A DNA stretch of 64,000 nt from positions 1,302,001-1,366,000 of the forward strand of contig OZ244807.1 of assembly GCA_965220185.1 (NCBI GenBank), in the 5' to 3' direction. Made by a program: the position numbers and the translations under genes. This DNA is from Azotimanducus sp965220185. GTDB lineage: Bacteria; Pseudomonadota; Gammaproteobacteria; Pseudomonadales; Azotimanducaceae. This document shows positions 63,201 to 64,000 of the stretch, in pieces. Below the pieces are notes generated by a model. It worked only from the letters and a program-made list of their open reading frames with translations. It was not told the origin of the DNA and made no database searches. How positions within the stretch are numbered: position 1 is the first letter of the stretch; the number at the start of each line of letters is the position of its first letter.

Positions 63201-64000
63201 CGGCGCGCTCACCGGGGCGACAGTGACCAAGGCCACCCTCAGCCTCACCGACGACGACACGCTTGGGGTGACGGTGACTCCGACATCCAAGGCGCTGACG
63301 CTGGCGGAGGCCGACAACGGCGGCACCGATGCCAAGGAGAACGAGGGCGCGTACACCGTGGTGCTCAACAGCGAGCCGACGGCCGACGTGACGGTGGCCA
63401 TCACCAATCCTCCGGGCTCGCCGGTGACGCTCGACAAGACCTCGCTCACCTTCACCACCGCCACCTGGGACGATCCCCAGACGGTTACGGTGACGGCCAC
63501 CGACGACAACATCGACAACGCGGGCGATGAGCGCGCCGCGACCCTCGCCCATACCGTCAGCGGCGGCGGCTACGGGACGGCGGAGAACTTCAACGTAGCG
63601 GTCACGGTCACCGACGACGACGCGGCGCCGACGGTGTCGGTGGGCGATGCGGCGGCGGTCGCCGAGGGCAATGACACGAGCGCGACCACCGACATGACGT
63701 TCACGGTGACGCTCTCGGCGGCGAGCGGCAAGGCGGTGACGGTGCCCTACACGCTCTCGGGCACCGCCGCCGCGGACGACGACTACACCGACCCCGCCAT
63801 CAAGTCGGTGACCATCGCGGCGGGGCAAACGACAGCCGACATCGTCATTGCAGTCAAGGGCGACACGCTCGACGAGCCGAACGAGACGATCACCGTCACC
63901 CTGGGCAGTCCCGTCAATGCCACCGTCTCCACTACCCAGGGCGCCGGCGCCGGCACCGGCACCATCACCGACGACGACGCGACGCCGGTGGCGACCCTGG
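57214..64000 (+). CDS. giant Calx-beta/cadherin-repeat surface protein (5' part)
   Basis: The frame is open from here to the window's end (2262 residues so far). The ATG at 57214 is followed by a long signal peptide (hydrophobic LLLVLSCLLLFAGG, cleavage after NANA). Then come a beta-rich N-terminal region and a chain of Calx-beta-type repeats with the hallmark xxEGD/xEGG start and TxxDDD/DND end, at about residues 470-595, 737-850, 852-977, 979-1109 and 1407-1518. A cadherin-like domain (FTIDPDTGVVTLPA) lies at about 1520-1618, and further repeats run from about 1775 on. These domains usually bind Ca2+ in adhesins or secreted proteins. ATGs at 57043 and 57070 are in frame and would carry the poly-C tract. 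The C-terminus is outside the window. Confidence 0.85.
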   Translation, partial: MPRVLLSGVARLFSRVYLRLCAAYAFGLLLVLSCLLLFAGGANAQYVPGDQGAVYILAPTDTINGPVTEGVTINIKVRGYRYTNSRDRTFHLSYRVDDDPALDLIDAKHEGLQKHQFNVGGSDAPGVFDARGDANATLSIPTKPDARCRDGNITVTLLGSYHPLPRFVLDVAPKEYTSQLGSGSITIRVKDDPRRCPTISLDRTSAEALERDGVIEGGALEFHVARQINSGKGLDGGQVTAKWNVEDDATLDFLASADQGEKSHQFEASKVKRRQTKYVRIQTRVDRGAGNGSVKVTLQPSEYYKLTGKTTLTVPVKDDTDFLKRVLRISDLTVAEDDLYLDSTLNFINGFRLLMQLGGSPGTSAQDPSVRVSFVEGGGCVATADAQDLSKPGGDGRRVPRTSFPQPMVIEWERERPDARSRHFIRSLMNDQYHEGDETLCVRFDQPKFLRLPSDVDEYFATITITDDDPPPSIQVDTPSAAEGDGALDFTVTLTNPPQGKDVTVKYHDTRRGSATSGDDYQALPKASAKGVLTFPADKGDTPQESTVSVRIIDDAEVEDEEDVVLRFTEPQNADFKSGARGITAIGFITDNETQAPQVRLREAAPGAGPVVVQEGQTAVFHADTYIYKDGKWQIGTIEDQVLIRWEVTPDQGSGGAVNRRDFPASFNRFDNNPQQTVVINGRNGESGIKLEVPTLSDSNDEPIENFRVNLSWAYAAQLGAEINPADHYAAGTIYDGPTLRIAAPKGPATEGDRLKFPVTLGVAAATDISVAWKTESLAAHSAEAGKDYTAASGTLRFKAGETTKVIRVTTLEDSIDEPAEDFSVVLTDPKVAGLDLGPLRAVGIVRDNDKRPAITIGDATANEGETLNLPITLNPAPAVPMRLEWRVRAPDTHGATRGMDYTGAESGQLTFNAGESSKRLVFPTIDDSIDEPTETFEVALIVLRDEEPLFFSSQRDSAQTDILAPLTATATILDNDTPSLSIDDVEVKEGGKPVVFTVRLSSPRTYPVEVEFSTRDGGGPRVPTQIPGRFVANTALGAGSRKDYEGVATPRTVRFEPGTTQVKLPPIRVVDDHLPENSEYFQGVIAFKSGVAPKATIAEGVGLARIQDNDTTRYWIANKDTTIREGRDVRIRVKRDRTGFRAQGLIGCLLPTGRHDAPGHAGMLARGNAAPSARIDVFIERKNNPVSVCGQATDGAIPARFSFEADEDEASFWVSTVNDRRKEPDETFIVWFDPTTASGGDETSPRLARSTDEVQAQTVFTILDDDDIHRFRVVSANSPWEGQDAHFDIYVDSDAGLAALKKASNPFVEIKFDADKTDTAKGGVHYTQGSLTRNFDPSSATRKSEPVGRISIPTIGDDVLDGDRTLTISIAELLAGSSTVLPFRPASGAAAATATATIRDDEAYHLSVLDAVGDEGDAAGVKVTLSTPAEQDITIRFRTREGTAKAPADFTACAAKDARCALVIPAGETEAQLRVPTTEDAVPEETEQFRVVIVEVDFANIIVDRRTAVVKIRDDDARSVAISGLADDSVPENIVWTSPTPSWTGAPDGGVAWTLEGDDAARFTIDPDTGVVTLPAQNFEAPADSDSDSVYDITVRVTDEDGNTAATALSVTVTDEVYGYLYLDARGDKVSVDPNTGLVRAEEGVSVRPSMLYGKRRFSNNSFTYDARRPDKAPSRLVVSRRLTGLGGAGAADDKDISSQSPDGAIANIGWKERDSYSRDTVTLVDDKVGEDVETFSIKYSMHVDNDDILIAIWTGSRNIISDTLKVEIIDNDTRGVTISPDTLSLEEADDPESADDKENIGTYTVVLDSQPAAGTVKVAIESGDTKAATASPSSLTFTTTTWNAPQTVTVTAVDDATDNTGDKRSVDITHKITTTGEGNDYTAVTADPVKVTVADDDAAPGAIALSVDTDSVDEGAGATTVTVTARITDATRFAEAKTVVVSIGGGTAVSGADYAAVADFDVTIPAEAAAGSASFTLTPTDDDVDEPDETIDVTGALTGATVTKATLSLTDDDTLGVTVTPTSKALTLAEADNGGTDAKENEGAYTVVLNSEPTADVTVAITNPPGSPVTLDKTSLTFTTATWDDPQTVTVTATDDNIDNAGDERAATLAHTVSGGGYGTAENFNVAVTVTDDDAAPTVSVGDAAAVAEGNDTSATTDMTFTVTLSAASGKAVTVPYTLSGTAAADDDYTDPAIKSVTIAAGQTTADIVIAVKGDTLDEPNETITVTLGSPVNATVSTTQGAGAGTGTITDDDATPVATL

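Noticed and set aside
59368..63828. Long minus-strand frames (687 and 442 residues) opposite the Calx-beta protein
   Set aside because: They are antisense to a repeat-rich, high-GC coding frame with clear domains. Their translations are rich in Arg, Gly and Val with no motifs.

Overview
The window looks like a piece of a gammaproteobacterial chromosome. It carries map divergent from rpsB-tsf-frr-uppS-cdsA, a rimP-nusA-infB-rbfA-truB-rpsO-pnp cluster, an Rnf/Rsx operon, metG, argG, nth and amtB, all with intact motifs. It is GC-rich overall, with patches of lower GC at the restriction-modification (R-M) systems. The number of toxin-antitoxin (TA) pairs, R-M systems, DUF4143-type ATPases, gene fragments and non-autonomous repeats points to a heavily rearranged genome. 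A host-associated life would fit, but that is inference.

Layout. 1-6.5 kb: accessory mosaic (AAA ATPases, a lipoprotein, a broken MntA/HepT pair, duplicated gene fragments, a poly-G/C-tract gene). 6.5-12.4 kb: a very large secreted subtilase. 12.4-20.1 kb: map, then rpsB-tsf-frr-uppS, a Phd/ParE-like TA pair, cdsA and fhs; pyrH is absent from its usual place. 20.1-24.8 kb: a DUF4143-type ATPase, a palindrome-rich MITE-like element, and a restriction enzyme with a zinc-ribbon methyltransferase. 24.8-30.6 kb: grxD, argG, two DUF1538 genes with a PII protein, a DHCR24-type sterol reductase homologue, nth. 30.7-33.1 kb: a second tract gene, then an MvaI/BcnI-type R-M system inserted beside rsxE with a 141-bp duplication of the rsxE 3' end. 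33.2-38.8 kb: rnfA-rnfB/C-rnfD-rnfG-rnfE with 4-base overlaps, and metG. 38.9-42.9 kb: two VapBC-type pairs, an ATPase, a third tract gene and an ATPase pseudogene. 43-52 kb: the translation/RNA cluster, preceded by a probable structured leader RNA. 52-57 kb: an ATPase-nuclease, a CNNM-like protein, tRNA-Met, a degenerate RsbW-like protein, amtB. 57 kb to the end: the start of a giant Calx-beta surface protein that runs out of the window.

The most striking feature is a set of four very long C (or G on the + strand) homopolymers of 25, 27, 29 and 17 bases. Three sit directly behind the start codon, inside the n-region of a signal peptide, and the fourth lies 27 bases upstream of the giant surface protein's likely start codon. 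This is the layout expected of phase-variable secreted or surface proteins. As assembled, all three small genes are out of frame by the same one base, while the giant gene is in frame.

A second notable system is an Rnf operon in which rnfC is missing as a separate gene and its C-terminal two-cluster ferredoxin part is fused to the end of RnfB.
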